Assembly: GCF_025562755.1 (NCBI RefSeq)
Contig: NZ_CP103300.1
Span: 2,977,001 to 3,041,000, forward strand
Source of the DNA: Endozoicomonas euniceicola
GTDB lineage: Bacteria; Pseudomonadota; Gammaproteobacteria; Pseudomonadales; Endozoicomonadaceae
DNA length: 64,000 nucleotides
Reading direction: 5' to 3'
The position numbers and the translations under genes were made by a program. How positions within the stretch are numbered: position 1 is the first letter of the stretch; every line of letters begins with the position of its first letter. This document shows, piece by piece, positions 15,003-22,593 of this stretch. Below the pieces are notes generated by a model, which was given only the letters and a program-made list of their open reading frames with translations, made no database searches and was not told where the DNA came from.

Positions 15003-15446
15003 ACTCAGGCGATCCCGAGCCAAAGTGCTAATAGCCGTATAACTTCTGATATTTGCCGTGTAGTAATATGCCCAATAGTCTTGCCAACTTTATCTATTTT
15101 TATCGTGGTTATTTTATCAATCATGATTTGTGAGGGCTTGGTTAACCCATTATCGTTATCCTGATATACGTTGTACCTGAGCAGCGGAGTATCCCTGATT
15201 TCACCGGTGATGGGTAAGGGGAACGGAAGGTTAGAATATACCGCTGTTGGCTATTAGCTTTTGGTGGTTGGCTGTCTGAGCAGCTAATAGCAAACCGCCA
15301 AAAGCCCGGTAAGACATTGAATGCTGCGCCCCTAAGATGGTTACAGATGGGTGCTGCTCAAACAGGTCTGACTGTATGATCAAGGCTGGACGGGGTTTTC
15401 CATAATCTCCTTTAATGGCAACAGTGACAATATCTCCACGCCTCAT
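15003..15446 (-). pseudogene. mazF copy 2, interrupted by a MITE
   Basis: The 5' part (from ATG 15446) is nearly identical to mazF copy 1 through VIQSDLFEQHPSVTIL, then a 115-bp element with TAA target duplication breaks the frame. The 3' part (15003-15217) continues the alignment after the element, though it has further substitutions near its end. The cognate mazE is intact. Confidence 0.88.
15218..15332 (+). mobile_element. MITE-like element, copy B (115 bp)
   Basis: Starts GGGGAACGGAAGG, ends GCTGCGCCCC, flanked by TAA (15215-15217 and 15333-15335). The uninterrupted mazF copy at 12850-12860 shows the empty site with one TAA. The interior has a GCTGTTGGCTATTAGC / GCTAATAGC...GCC imperfect palindrome. 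A reverse-oriented copy of the same length interrupts tnpB at 40610. Confidence 0.9.
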
Positions 15447-15670
15447 GTCCAACCCTCATCATCTGAAAGATGCTCAATCCAGTCCAGGGTATCCATTTCT
15501 TCAGGATCATTTTTCAAACTGGCGGATTGTTTCCTGCATTCTTCAGCAAAGCCTTCCTGCCGGGTGTCTGGCACCCAGATTTGAACTGGCCGAAACCCTG
15601 CTTCACGCAACGCATCTCGATGACGTTTTACTCTTTGCCGTGCACTCTCTGAGTGATGTTCATTTGGCAT
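15443..15670 (-). CDS. MazE-type antitoxin (DUF3018), copy 2
   Basis: 75 residues, differing from copy 1 by about one residue (TLDWIEHL for TLNWIEHL). It keeps the promoter-proximal palindrome and the ATGA overlap with mazF, but the toxin is destroyed by a MITE. It remains intact, so it may still bind the other copies' operators or neutralise MazF copy 1. Confidence 0.85.
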   Translation of the reverse strand: MPNEHHSESARQRVKRHRDALREAGFRPVQIWVPDTRQEGFAEECRKQSASLKNDPEEMDTLDWIEHLSDDEGWT

Positions 15671-15693
15671 AAACGACCTGCTATGTTTCATGT

Positions 15694-15711
15694 TACGTTA
15701 CATGTGACGTA
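15694..15711. promoter_or_regulatory. Operator of mazE copy 2
   Basis: TACGTTACATGTGACGTA is the copy 1 palindrome with one mismatch, at the same distance from the start codon. Confidence 0.65.
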
Positions 15712-15768
15712 GCAGGATGCACCAGCCTGTCAAATTTTCTGGCTGTGTGCTCTGCGTTGGGAGTTGGG

Positions 15769-15848
15769 TTGTTGAAAGGTTTCAGGTTTAAAAGTTGAAA
15801 GGTGGAGAGCTCCCTTTTGACCCTTTAACTTTTAAACTTTTCACTTTT
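15769..15848 (+). repeat. Hairpin repeat, TTGAAAAG word, copy 7
   Basis: GTTGAAAGGTTTCAGGTTT / TTAACTTTTAAACTTTTCACTT arms around GGAGAGCTCCC, between mazE copy 2 and the YefM gene end. Confidence 0.8.
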
Positions 15849-15856
15849 TGTGATAT

Positions 15857-16111
15857 TCATAATTCAGGCAAATCCTTGCGGATGCCTTTATTTATCCTGA
15901 ACTGTTCTGCGGCAGATTTTAAGCGTCCTGCATTTTCTGGTGAAGAGAGTAGATACAGCGTTTCCATAAGGCTGTCGTAACTTTCTTTAGACATAACGAT
16001 CACATCTTCTGCATCACGTCTGTGAACTATTGTGTGGGTCGCGTCATTAACGACGCTGTCCAAAATGTATTTCAGATTTTTCCTCATTTCTGTGTAGGAC
16101 ACTACGTTCAT
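15857..16111 (-). CDS. yefM: YefM/Phd-family antitoxin, orphan
   Basis: 84 residues from the ATG at 16111 (GGGAG upstream). MNVVSYTEMRKNLKYILDSV, then THTIVHRRDAEDVIVMSKESYDSL and METLYLLSSPENAGRL are textbook YefM. The toxin YoeB normally follows with a short overlap; here an ATG overlaps the stop but only about 6 codons exist before hairpin copy 7, so the toxin is gone. The palindrome at 16127 contains the TGTAC-type core of yefM operators. Confidence 0.85.
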   Translation of the reverse strand: MNVVSYTEMRKNLKYILDSVVNDATHTIVHRRDAEDVIVMSKESYDSLMETLYLLSSPENAGRLKSAAEQFRINKGIRKDLPEL

Positions 16112-16126
16112 TATTTTTCTCCCAGT

Positions 16127-16152
16127 TAGTTGTACATAATTAAGTACAACTA
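16127..16152. promoter_or_regulatory. yefM operator palindrome
   Basis: TAGTTGTAC and GTACAACTA form 9-bp arms separated by 8 bp, 16 bp upstream of the yefM start. E. coli yefM-yoeB is autoregulated through TGTACA palindromes, which fits. The site also lies in the leader of the divergent galU gene. Confidence 0.65.
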
Positions 16153-16202
16153 TGAATGCTGTTGGCAAGAAGTGCCACCTTCTCATTGCCCCCACATAAA
16201 GT

Positions 16203-16241
16203 TGACTTTTCAACTTTTCAACTTTTCAACTTTTCAACTTT
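16203..16241 (+). repeat. Tandem TTTTCAAC array before galU
   Basis: Four to five tandem TTTTCAAC units, i.e. a lone right arm of the TTGAAAAG hairpin, end 6 bp before the galU ATG. The left arm is missing or replaced by the yefM operator region. Confidence 0.75.
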
Positions 16242-16246
16242 CTCCT

Positions 16247-17128
16247 ATGTCATTAAATATCAAAAAAGCCGTATTCCCCGTTGCCGGAATGGGCACACGC
16301 TTCCTGCCTGCTACTAAAGCCTGCCCGAAAGAAATGCTGCCTGTCGTAGACAAGCCCCTGATTCAATACGCCGTAGAAGAAGCTGTTGCAGCAGGTATTA
16401 CTGATCTGATTTTTGTCACTTCATGGACCAAGCGCCCCATTGAAGACCATTTCGATAAAAACTTTGAGCTGGAGTACAAGCTTGAGCAGGCCGGAAAAGA
16501 CGAGCTGCTGGAAACAGTTAAAAACATTCTTCCGAAGGGAGTAAATTGTTTTTATGTTCGTCAACCGGAAGCATTAGGTCTGGGCCATGCTGTTCTTTGT
16601 GCCAAAGATATTGTCGGTAAAGAGCCATTCGCAGTAATGCTGGCTGATGACATGATTTATTGTGAAGAAGTACCGTGCCTTAATTCCATGGTTAATCTGG
16701 CTGCGGAGTCAGGCTCTTCGGTTGTTGCTGTTGAGCAAGTGCCCATGGAGCGTGTGAATAAATATGGCGTTATCGACCCGATTACAGTGAGTGATCGTTT
16801 ATACAAGCTACAGGGCGTTGTCGAAAAACCACCGATTGAGCAGGCACCTTCTAACCTTTCGATTGTTGGTCGATATGTTCTGCAACCCCGGATATTTGAG
16901 CTGCTGGAAAATACCCGTCAAGGTGCCGGGGGGGAGATTCAGCTAACGGATGCGATTGCAGATTTGCTAAGTGAGCAGGATGTTTTTGCCTATGAATTCG
17001 ACGGGACTCGCTACGACTGCGGCAGCAAGCTAGGTCATATGAAAGCTAACGTCGAATATGCACTTCGTCACCCTGAGTTGAATGGGGCGTTTCGGGGGTA
17101 TCTTGAGGGCTTGAAGCTTGAAGCTTGA
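16247..17128 (+). CDS. galU: UTP-glucose-1-phosphate uridylyltransferase GalU
   Basis: 293 residues from the ATG at 16247. It makes UDP-glucose from UTP and glucose-1-phosphate, the precursor for capsule and LPS sugars. Visible motifs: AVFPVAGMGTRFLPATKACP (nucleotide loop), KEMLPVVDKPLIQYAVEEA, LADDMIY (metal Asp), GVVEKP and the C-terminal DCGSKLGHMKANVEYAL. Length fits the family. The start has no clear ribosome-binding site because a TTTTCAAC array occupies the leader. The last codons (LKLEA) are encoded by a GAAGCTT tandem array, so the C-terminus has been rewritten by a repeat. It lies apart from the other capsule genes, between a TA island and an IS element. Confidence 0.95.
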   Translation: MSLNIKKAVFPVAGMGTRFLPATKACPKEMLPVVDKPLIQYAVEEAVAAGITDLIFVTSWTKRPIEDHFDKNFELEYKLEQAGKDELLETVKNILPKGVNCFYVRQPEALGLGHAVLCAKDIVGKEPFAVMLADDMIYCEEVPCLNSMVNLAAESGSSVVAVEQVPMERVNKYGVIDPITVSDRLYKLQGVVEKPPIEQAPSNLSIVGRYVLQPRIFELLENTRQGAGGEIQLTDAIADLLSEQDVFAYEFDGTRYDCGSKLGHMKANVEYALRHPELNGAFRGYLEGLKLEA

Positions 17129-17144
17129 AGCTTGAAGCTTGAAG
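17107..17144 (+). repeat. Tandem GAAGCTT array overlapping galU stop
   Basis: Five GAAGCTT heptamers; the first ones are coding (LKLEA-stop). It resembles the left arm of the GAAGCTG-type hairpins at 22-28 kb. IS605 copy 1 is inserted 10 bp later, and no right arm is found beyond it. Confidence 0.85.
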
Positions 17145-17223
17145 TGTTTTTAGGAAAATCGTCGTAAACCCTCGCCCAATGCGGGCGGGGATATAAGACG
17201 GGAAGGCGCAGAGCCTTCCGCCA

Positions 17224-17652
17224 TCAATCTGGTGTACTCTGGCTATTAACGTAGTCCTTCAGAGTCTCGATAGTTGCACCGCCAGCACTGCAAGCAAAGT
17301 AAGACCTTGACCACATTAAGCCTGCTTTGCTCTGAGCAGTAAGGTGGGTATTCAGCATTCGCAACCGTCTTGATGATGTTGATTTGAGATTATTTACCAT
17401 GACACTGATAGCCAGTTTTGGTGGGTAGGCCACCAACAGGTGTACGTGATCTTTTTCGCCATCCATTTCAAGTAACTGGCATTCCAGTTTTTCACATGCA
17501 CTCTCGAACGACTCCCGTAACTGCTTGATCATATAGCCATCAAAAAGCTTTCGCCTGTACTTTGTCGTGAACACCAAATGAACAACCAGCTTGGTAACGC
17601 TATGTCGTTTGCGAAGATACCCTTTAAGCAAATCCTTATTGTGTGCGCTCAC
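17224..17652 (-). CDS. tnpA: TnpA, Y1 HUH transposase of IS200/IS605
   Basis: 142 residues from a GTG at 17652, the same start as in the second copy. Family features: KRHSVTKLVVHLVFTTKYRR at the N-terminus, MDGEKDHVHLLVAYPPK with the H-V-H (HUH) metal motif, and the C-terminal helix YVNSQ carrying the catalytic Tyr. It acts on single-stranded DNA at the hairpin ends. Intact. Confidence 0.93.
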   Translation of the reverse strand: MSAHNKDLLKGYLRKRHSVTKLVVHLVFTTKYRRKLFDGYMIKQLRESFESACEKLECQLLEMDGEKDHVHLLVAYPPKLAISVMVNNLKSTSSRRLRMLNTHLTAQSKAGLMWSRSYFACSAGGATIETLKDYVNSQSTPD

Positions 17653-17717
17653 TTGAAAACCTCTTTCAAATACCTGTAATATAAAGTTTATATTAATGAG
17701 CACTGAAATAACGTTCC

Positions 17718-18890
17718 ATGCTGAGAGCCACCAAAGTACGAATCTATCCAACATCAGAGCAGGCGGAATTTCTCGACCGTCAGTTTGATGCTGTGCGGTT
17801 CGTATGGAACAAGGCCCTGGCTATTAAGGTTCATTATTACAAGGCTCGTGGGCAGAGCCTTTCTCCCAAAAAACACCTGAAGCCCTTGCTGGCAAAAGCC
17901 AAGAAAAGCCGAAAGTACTCATGGCTGAAAAACGCTGACTCTATTGCACTGCAACAGGCCACTATCAATCTGGATACGGCCTTTCAAAACTTTTTCAATC
18001 CCAAATTGCAGGCAAGATTTCCTCGCTTCAAGAAAAAGCATGGCAAGCAAAGTAGCTACCATTGTACGTCTGTCTCTGTGGGCGATAACTGGATAAAAAT
18101 CCCCAAGTGCAAGCCCATAAGGGCTAAAGTGCATCGTGAAATAGTGGGTAAGGTGAAGTCTGTCACCCTGAGCAGAACGCTAACCGGCAAGTATTTTGCC
18201 TCCATATTGGCTGATGATACCCAGGAACAACCAAAACAGATTGATAATCTTGAAGCTAATCAGGTTGTCGGTGTTGATATGGGGATTACTGATCTGGCTA
18301 TCACCAGTACCGGCCATAAGACTGGCAATCCTCGCTTTCTGAAAAAAGCACAACGTAACCTGAAAAGAAAACAACAGGCTCTATCTCGCTGCAAGAAAGG
18401 CTCAAAAGGTAGGCACAAAGCCCGTTTATTGGTGGCAAAGGCGCATGAGCGTGTAGCCTTTGCCCGTAATGATTTTCAGCATAAGCTATCAAAACAACTC
18501 ATCGACGAAAACCAAGCGGTGATTGTGGAGACACTGAAAGTTAAAAACATGCTCAAGAACAAGCGTCTTGCTCGTTCTATTGCTGATGCTGGCTGGCATT
18601 CACTGATAACCAAACTCGAATACAAGGCAAAGCAGGAAGGTAAACATCTGGTGAAGATAGACCAGTGGTTTGCATCCTCTAAAACTTGCTCAGTCTGCGA
18701 TTTGAAACAGGAAAAAATGCCATTGAGAATCCGATCATGGGAGTGTAGCTGTGGTGCTATCCATGACCGGGATATTAATGCAGCTCGCAATATCAAGAAG
18801 CAAGGCATATTGAAATTAAAGGCGGAAGGACTGTCCGTTTCTGCTGATGGAGGCTTGCGTAAATCCGGCATACTGTCGGTTGCTGCCTAA
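17718..18890 (+). CDS. tnpB: TnpB, RNA-guided nuclease of IS200/IS605
   Basis: 390 residues. The N-terminal DNA/RNA-binding part MLRATKVRIYPTSEQ leads to the RuvC domain with Asp187 (GVDMGITDL), Glu271 (IVETLKVKNM) and Asp352 (HDRDINAARNI); the zinc knuckle uses Cys324, Cys327, Cys343 and Cys345 (CSVC ... CSCG). All catalytic residues are present, so this copy should be active with an omega RNA from the 3' end (about 18700-18930). The start overlaps the region upstream of tnpA, which is divergent. Confidence 0.93.
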   Translation: MLRATKVRIYPTSEQAEFLDRQFDAVRFVWNKALAIKVHYYKARGQSLSPKKHLKPLLAKAKKSRKYSWLKNADSIALQQATINLDTAFQNFFNPKLQARFPRFKKKHGKQSSYHCTSVSVGDNWIKIPKCKPIRAKVHREIVGKVKSVTLSRTLTGKYFASILADDTQEQPKQIDNLEANQVVGVDMGITDLAITSTGHKTGNPRFLKKAQRNLKRKQQALSRCKKGSKGRHKARLLVAKAHERVAFARNDFQHKLSKQLIDENQAVIVETLKVKNMLKNKRLARSIADAGWHSLITKLEYKAKQEGKHLVKIDQWFASSKTCSVCDLKQEKMPLRIRSWECSCGAIHDRDINAARNIKKQGILKLKAEGLSVSADGGLRKSGILSVAA

Positions 18891-18963
18891 GAAATCAGAA
18901 GCCTCACCCGATAGGGTGGGGAGCAGTCACGAAACAGTGCAACCCTCTAATAGATTGAAGCAG

Positions 18964-18985
18964 TGACTACAGGTAACTTCCTGTA
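18964..18985 (+). repeat. Short hairpin after IS
   Basis: ACTACAGG-taactt-CCTGTAGT, an 8-bp perfect stem followed by ATTGTCG, in otherwise featureless sequence between the IS and the ops element. Possibly a terminator. Confidence 0.35.
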
Positions 18986-19085
18986 GTTATTGTCGTTTAT
19001 TTCTTATAACGGTTTTTATTCTGTTCTTGTACAGTAGCATGAAATTTTTTGCTGCTTGCTGTTCCGGATATGCCATTTACCGAAG

Positions 19086-19097
19086 GGCGGTAGCGTT
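19086..19097 (+). promoter_or_regulatory. ops element (RfaH recruitment site)
   Basis: GGCGGTAGCGTT followed by TTTTT, 67 bp upstream of the glycosyltransferase start. Same orientation and same following hairpin type as the 3796 element. Confidence 0.75.
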
Positions 19098-19103
19098 TTT
19101 TTG

Positions 19104-19163
19104 GGCTGTAAGGCTGTAAAGTCCTCACAGTCGCCTTACAGCCTTACAGCCTTACAGCCTTAC
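19104..19163 (+). repeat. Hairpin repeat, GGCTGTAA / CCTTACAG word, copy 2
   Basis: GGGCTGTAAGGCTGTAAAG pairs with four tandem CCTTACAG units; the right arm ends at the ATG of the glycosyltransferase. Confidence 0.8.
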
Positions 19164-21356
19164 ATGCTAAAAAAATTCATAGGCGGCATACACCGCTGGC
19201 AGCATCATAAACAACCATTATCGTATACTCCGATCCAACAGCTGGAAGCAGGTGAGTCTTTCTGTTGGCAGGCGACCGGTGATGACCCGGGCTTCAATGT
19301 AAAGCCAGCAAAAGGACCAATGCCTCGTGGCTGGTATATGGTAGAGGTAAAAGTACGTTCTACATTGTCCTTTTTAAGAGCAAAGTTGTATTACCATTTT
19401 GGCAAGGGCTTTTCGGAAGAACAGACATATAAGCTACCACTGACCTCTGGTAAGCTCACCAAGAAAGTCATTTTTTTCCCAGATATCCCTTCTGCCCTGA
19501 GGTTTGACCCTTGTGAAGAACAGGCTGAATTCACCATAGAACACCTACGGCTGTGTAAGCTGACGTCGTCTAAGGCAAAGCAGTTGATGACGAAGAAAGC
19601 TGGAAGCTTGAAGCTGGAAGACTTGCAGAGAACTTACTCGGCGTGTTTTGAGCATCTGCCATTGGCCGGGAGCTACCAGCAGTGGATTGAGCGGGCTGAG
19701 AAACCTTTGTTTGGTGATTTGACCCGTTTGAGTGAGCTGACTGAAGAGTTTGAGTCTTCACCGCTTATTTCGGTCGTTATGCCGGTTTACAATGTGCCTG
19801 AGCGTTTTTTACGAGAGGCTATCGAGTCTGTCAGGAAACAAGTCTATTCAAACTGGGAGCTGTGTATTGCTGATGACTGCTCTACCGAACCTTATATTCA
19901 ATCTGTATTAAGGGAATATGCAGAGCTGGATAGCAGAATAAAAGTGGTTTTCCGTGAGGAAAATGGGCATATCTCTCATGCGAGCAATAGCGCCCTTGAG
20001 TTGGCAACAGGGCAATACATTGCCCTGTTGGATCATGATGACATGCTTGCACCACATGCTTTATTCGCCGTTGTCGATGCCCTGAACAAGCAGCCTGAAC
20101 TGGAATTTATTTACAGTGATGAAGATTTTACAGACGAAGAGGGTCACCGGCTTCGTCCGCATTTTAAAAGTCAGTGGAATCCGGAACTACTGAATGCGCA
20201 CAACTACATTACTCATCTTGCTGTTGCAAAGCTTGACCTTGTAAACCGGATTGGAAATTTTCGACCTGGCTTTGAAGGTGCGCAGGACTATGATCTGTTT
20301 CTTCGGATTACCCACGAGTTACCAGCCGACAAGATTGGGCATATCCCCCATGTTCTCTACCACTGGCGAGCCATTGAAGGCTCAACCGCTGCCGGTGCCG
20401 ATGCCAAGAATTATGCGACGATTGCAGGGCTTAAAGCGTTGAGTGAAGTTCACTCCGGGCAAAGGGATACTGCTGTTAAACATGGCACCCTGGAGAACTT
20501 TTATCGGGTGACTTATCCTGTACCTGAAAAAGCCCCTTTAGTCAGTTTGATGATTCCAACCCGTAATGGCCTGGATATCATAAAGCCTTGTGTTGATAGT
20601 ATTCTTGATAAAACACAGTACTCAAATTATGAAATTCTGATTATTGATAATCAGAGTGATGACCCTGAAACATTGAAGTGGTTCTCGGAAGTAAGCCAGA
20701 AACGCAATGTGCGTGTACTGAGCTACGATCACCCTTTTAATTATTCACTGATTAATAACTTTGCAGCCTCACAGGCGAATGGGGAAATACTCGCACTGGT
20801 TAATAATGATGTAGAGGTTATCTCTCCGGACTGGCTGGATGAAATGGTGTCACTGGCAGTTCGTGATGAAACTGGTTGCGTAGGTGCGAAGCTTTATTAT
20901 CCAGACGGTGATATTCAGCACGCAGGAGTCATTCTGGGTTTGGGTGGCTACGCTGCCCATGCTCACCGGGGCTTGCCGGGCGATCATCCCGGATACTTCA
21001 ACAGAGCGAGTGTCCGGCAAAACCTTTCTGCCGTAACAGGTGCCTGCCTTGTGGTAAGAAAAGATATTTTTCATGAGGTTGGTGGTCTGGAGTCTGCATT
21101 TACCGTTGCTTATAACGATGTTGATTTTTGCCTCAAAGTTCAGGCGGCTGGCTACAGTAACGTTTATACGCCCTATGCGGAGCTGTACCACCATGAATCC
21201 AAAACCCGTGGATTCGATGATACACCGGAAAAGCAGGCTCGCTTTGAGCAGGAAAAACGGTTGCTTGCCGAGCGATGGGGAAGTCTGTTGGAAAACGACC
21301 CTTTCTATAACCCCAATTTAACTCGCAGTAATGAACACTTCTCAATTGCTGTCTGA
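19164..21356 (+). CDS. Capsule glycosyltransferase with two GT2 domains
   Basis: 730 residues from the ATG at 19164; the open frame extends upstream into the repeat but the first coherent sequence begins here. Residues 1-190 are an unassigned N-terminal region. GT2 domain A starts near 205 (LISVVMPVYNVPERFLREAI; ADDCST; LLDHDDML), GT2 domain B near 455 (LVSLMIPTRNGLDIIKPCVD; IDNQSDD; LVNNDVEV; AYNDVDFCLKVQAAGY). Each has its D-x-D-like metal motif. Such tandem enzymes often add two alternating sugars. A GAAGCTT/GAAGCTG repeat at 19596-19620 lies inside the coding region (KAGSLKLEDL). An ops element precedes it; the sulfotransferase-like gene follows after 23 bp. Confidence 0.88.
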   Translation: MLKKFIGGIHRWQHHKQPLSYTPIQQLEAGESFCWQATGDDPGFNVKPAKGPMPRGWYMVEVKVRSTLSFLRAKLYYHFGKGFSEEQTYKLPLTSGKLTKKVIFFPDIPSALRFDPCEEQAEFTIEHLRLCKLTSSKAKQLMTKKAGSLKLEDLQRTYSACFEHLPLAGSYQQWIERAEKPLFGDLTRLSELTEEFESSPLISVVMPVYNVPERFLREAIESVRKQVYSNWELCIADDCSTEPYIQSVLREYAELDSRIKVVFREENGHISHASNSALELATGQYIALLDHDDMLAPHALFAVVDALNKQPELEFIYSDEDFTDEEGHRLRPHFKSQWNPELLNAHNYITHLAVAKLDLVNRIGNFRPGFEGAQDYDLFLRITHELPADKIGHIPHVLYHWRAIEGSTAAGADAKNYATIAGLKALSEVHSGQRDTAVKHGTLENFYRVTYPVPEKAPLVSLMIPTRNGLDIIKPCVDSILDKTQYSNYEILIIDNQSDDPETLKWFSEVSQKRNVRVLSYDHPFNYSLINNFAASQANGEILALVNNDVEVISPDWLDEMVSLAVRDETGCVGAKLYYPDGDIQHAGVILGLGGYAAHAHRGLPGDHPGYFNRASVRQNLSAVTGACLVVRKDIFHEVGGLESAFTVAYNDVDFCLKVQAAGYSNVYTPYAELYHHESKTRGFDDTPEKQARFEQEKRLLAERWGSLLENDPFYNPNLTRSNEHFSIAV

Positions 21357-21379
21357 AGTTAGTACTGTGTGAAAAGATT

Positions 21380-22318
21380 ATGTCTGAACTTAAACATTTA
21401 CTGAATACTGGCATGCAGCCAACAGGTTGCCAGCCAGTTGCAGGTGAACCCAGAACCATAGTGGTTGTGGGAGTGGCCAGAGGTGGAACGTCCATCGTTT
21501 CTGGCGCTATGGCGCACTTAGGTGTCTTTATGGGCAAAGCCAGAGAGCCGGTATATGAGGATGTTGCACTCTCATTGGCAATGGAAAGTGGCGATAATGA
21601 AAAGTTTTGCGAAATAGCCAGAGCTTATGACGAAATGCATCAGGTATGGGCATGGAAGCGACCATCGGTTATAAATCATCTGGATGACATTAAAGATAAG
21701 CTTAGGAATCCATATTTCATATTTGTTTTCCGTGATGTGTTTTCTATTGCAAATCGAAACTCAATTTCTATGGGACTGGGTATTATCGATGGAATGGAAA
21801 AGGCACTGAATGAATACAAAAAAGTGTTGGAGTTTATTAGAAAGCATGATCCCAGCGGGATGATAGTTTCTTCTGAAAAAATTGTTAATAACAAAAGTGC
21901 TTTTTTGAAAGAACTGGCAACTATATGTGATCTGTCTGAAACTCAATTCCAGCGTAAATTTACCCAGGCCAGTAGCTTTATAACACCAAATCCTGAAAAT
22001 TATCTCAAAGAAACCCACATCAGAGATTCCCTGGGGGTGTTAGATCGTGTTACTAAAAAGTTTGTTTCTGGCTGGGCCTGCCTGAAAGACGTAAAAGACC
22101 CCGTTAGCCTGATGATAAAAGTGAATAACAAGACTGTTGGCAAAATCATTGCCAATAATATGCGTGAGGATGTTCGCCTGCATGGGCTGCATCCTACCGG
22201 GCTTTGTGGCTTCAGGTTTGATTTTGAAAACGACATGACTTTAAAAAAGGGGGATGAGGTGTCTGTAATCTTTGAAGAAGGGCTACAGGATCTCAAAAAG
22301 TCTCCATCTGTTTTTTGA
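21380..22318 (+). CDS. Sulfotransferase-like protein with C-terminal SGW module
   Basis: 312 residues. The P-loop-like 5'-PAPS-binding motif VVVGVARGGTSIVSGAM begins near residue 28; FIFVFRDVFSIANRNSISMG near 113 supplies the R...S of the 3'-phosphate-binding site. Residues about 225-312 (VSGWACLKDVKDPVSLMIKV ... REDVRLHGLHPTGLCGF) match the N-terminal module of the glycosyltransferase at 3897. The N-terminus contains a repeat-like stretch (MQPTGCQPVAG). It probably sulfates the capsule chain; a related phosphotransferase-type activity cannot be excluded. It is coupled closely to the upstream glycosyltransferase. Confidence 0.72.
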   Translation: MSELKHLLNTGMQPTGCQPVAGEPRTIVVVGVARGGTSIVSGAMAHLGVFMGKAREPVYEDVALSLAMESGDNEKFCEIARAYDEMHQVWAWKRPSVINHLDDIKDKLRNPYFIFVFRDVFSIANRNSISMGLGIIDGMEKALNEYKKVLEFIRKHDPSGMIVSSEKIVNNKSAFLKELATICDLSETQFQRKFTQASSFITPNPENYLKETHIRDSLGVLDRVTKKFVSGWACLKDVKDPVSLMIKVNNKTVGKIIANNMREDVRLHGLHPTGLCGFRFDFENDMTLKKGDEVSVIFEEGLQDLKKSPSVF

Positions 22319-22478
22319 ACTATTGGTAATATCACTCATAACGTATGAGTATGATTTCACAGCAACGAATGAAGATAACCTTCTGAATATACTTATCTTT
22401 ATTCTGTCGTTTTTTTTGTATGGTGGTGTTGTCTTAAAATTCCTAGCGCCGCTGTTTCGAATACTGCCTTAATCGAGG

Positions 22479-22490
22479 GGCGGTAGCGTA
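22479..22490 (+). promoter_or_regulatory. ops element (RfaH recruitment site)
   Basis: GGCGGTAGCGTA, 104 bp before the cysD start. It lacks the T-run seen at the other two sites. It suggests that the sulfate-activation genes are read as part of the capsule regulon. Confidence 0.65.
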
Positions 22491-22494
22491 AGAA

Positions 22495-22577
22495 AGCTGG
22501 AGGCTGGAAGCTGGAAGCTGGAAGTTGAATGTGCCTGTGCCCGTTCGCTTCCGGCTTCCAGCTTCCAGCTTCCAGCT
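22495..22577 (+). repeat. Hairpin repeat, GGAAGCT / AGCTTCC word, copy 1
   Basis: AGCTGGAGGCTGGAAGCTGG... on the left and ...GGCTTCCAGCTTCCAGCT on the right, arms of about 35 bp around a loop of about 20 nt. It ends 17 bp before the cysD start. Confidence 0.85.
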
Positions 22578-22593
22578 CTATAAGAGCTGATAA

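Larger units (their letters stand above)
17155..18930. mobile_element. IS200/IS605-type insertion sequence, complete copy
   Basis: About 1776 bp with divergent tnpA (minus) and tnpB (plus). The left end has the subterminal hairpin CCCTCGCCC-aat-GCGGGCGGGG; the right end has CCTCACCC-gata-GGGTGGGGAG. Comparison with the copy at 39279 sets the ends at AAAATCGTCG and GAGCAGTCAC. The base run TTTTAG precedes both copies with one variable base, a likely target-site preference; no target duplication, as expected for this family. Confidence 0.92.

Noticed and set aside
8052..16200. Chromosomal integron with attC sites
   Set aside because: The palindromes lack the GTTRRRY core sites and vary in word content; TA genes lie on both strands and no integrase gene is present.
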